64,000 bases of DNA from Scortum barcoo (taxonomy: Eukaryota; Chordata; Actinopteri; Centrarchiformes; Terapontidae). The notes below the pieces were generated by a model. The model was not told the origin of the DNA. It made no database searches and worked only from the letters and a program-made list of their open reading frames with translations. Positions 63,757 to 64,000 of the stretch are shown here, piece by piece. A program made the position numbers and the translations under genes. The stretch's first letter is position 1. Each line of letters opens with the position of its first letter. The DNA lies in assembly GCA_023238725.1 (NCBI GenBank), contig CM041541.1, positions 10,130,044 through 10,194,043 of the forward strand. The letters run 5' to 3'.

Positions 63757-64000
63757 CTGCGGAGAGGAGATGAGAAAAGCCAAGAGTAAACAATGGAGTC
63801 AGTGTGCAAACCCTCATAGTGAATATAGGTTGACTGGAAACAAGGGCAGACTTCAACTAAGGCCTTCATCCAAAACATTAGTAGCCAAGTAATAACAACA
63901 ACGAACATTCATTGATCAAACGAACGCGTAAGATGCTGCAAATCATAACTGGACCGTACATTTCCCCCCAAGCGACATGGAGAAAAAGCACTTTTAAAAA
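63757..64000 (-). other. Intron upstream of exon A (partial)
   Basis: Only the acceptor end of this intron is visible, with tctcctctccgcag directly before exon A. Overlapping open frames extend from exon A into it but have no homology. No promoter or first exon is seen. Confidence 0.75.

Noticed and set aside
63402..63908. 168- and 159-codon minus-strand open frames around exon A
   Set aside because: These are shadow frames. The exon A frame is confined to 74 bases by its acceptor and donor, and the longer frames are not similar to NCKAP5.
1..64000. tRNA, rRNA, CRISPR, operon, phage or insertion-sequence features
   Set aside because: No cloverleaf with A and B boxes, no rRNA-like stretch, no repeat-spacer array and no transposase or reverse transcriptase motif was seen. 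The sequence is intronic vertebrate DNA.

Overview
The window is intron-rich vertebrate nuclear DNA. It is almost certainly from a teleost fish, probably a percomorph. It holds one protein-coding gene, read on the minus strand: the 5' (N-terminal) part of nckap5 (Nck-associated protein 5). Grounds for the assignment: nine short exons with GT-AG borders lie in the right order, and their reading phases join without a break. They give 854 coding bases (284 codons plus 2 bases) whose translation matches, from memory, the N-terminal coiled-coil region of vertebrate NCKAP5. The fish assignment rests on sequence divergence, dense CA/GT, TA and GAAA microsatellites, and a dispersed repeat near 62.7 kb that resembles an abundant teleost element.

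Layout in transcript order, from high to low coordinates. Exon A is at 63,683-63,756, followed by a 23.7-kb intron. Exon B (39,908-39,971) and exon C (29,357-29,490) are separated by 10.4 kb. Exon D (15,469-15,559) follows after 13.8 kb. Exons E (11,481-11,660), F (8,150-8,218), G (6,256-6,294) and H (5,907-6,026) are more closely spaced. Exon I (1-83) runs off the window edge. The true start codon and 5' exons lie beyond base 64,000. The large C-terminal exons lie beyond base 1.

All the rest, about 98.7% of the window, is intron. I see no second gene, no transposase or reverse transcriptase coding sequence, no tRNA or rRNA, no CRISPR and no prokaryotic features. The introns hold microsatellites, two nearly perfect hairpins, a few strand-asymmetric purine or pyrimidine tracts, one short minisatellite, decayed interspersed repeats, local CpG clusters, and several motif-dense stretches that could be conserved regulatory elements.

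The encoded segment is a chain of charged heptad-like helices (exons A-D), an acidic proline-rich linker (first part of exon E), and then the block shared by NCKAP5 and NCKAP5L (end of exon E to exon H). I found no new biological system. The most useful results are the exon reconstruction, the divergent linker, the frame-neutral exon cassette E-H with a weak donor after its 39-base micro-exon, and the candidate intronic regulatory elements.
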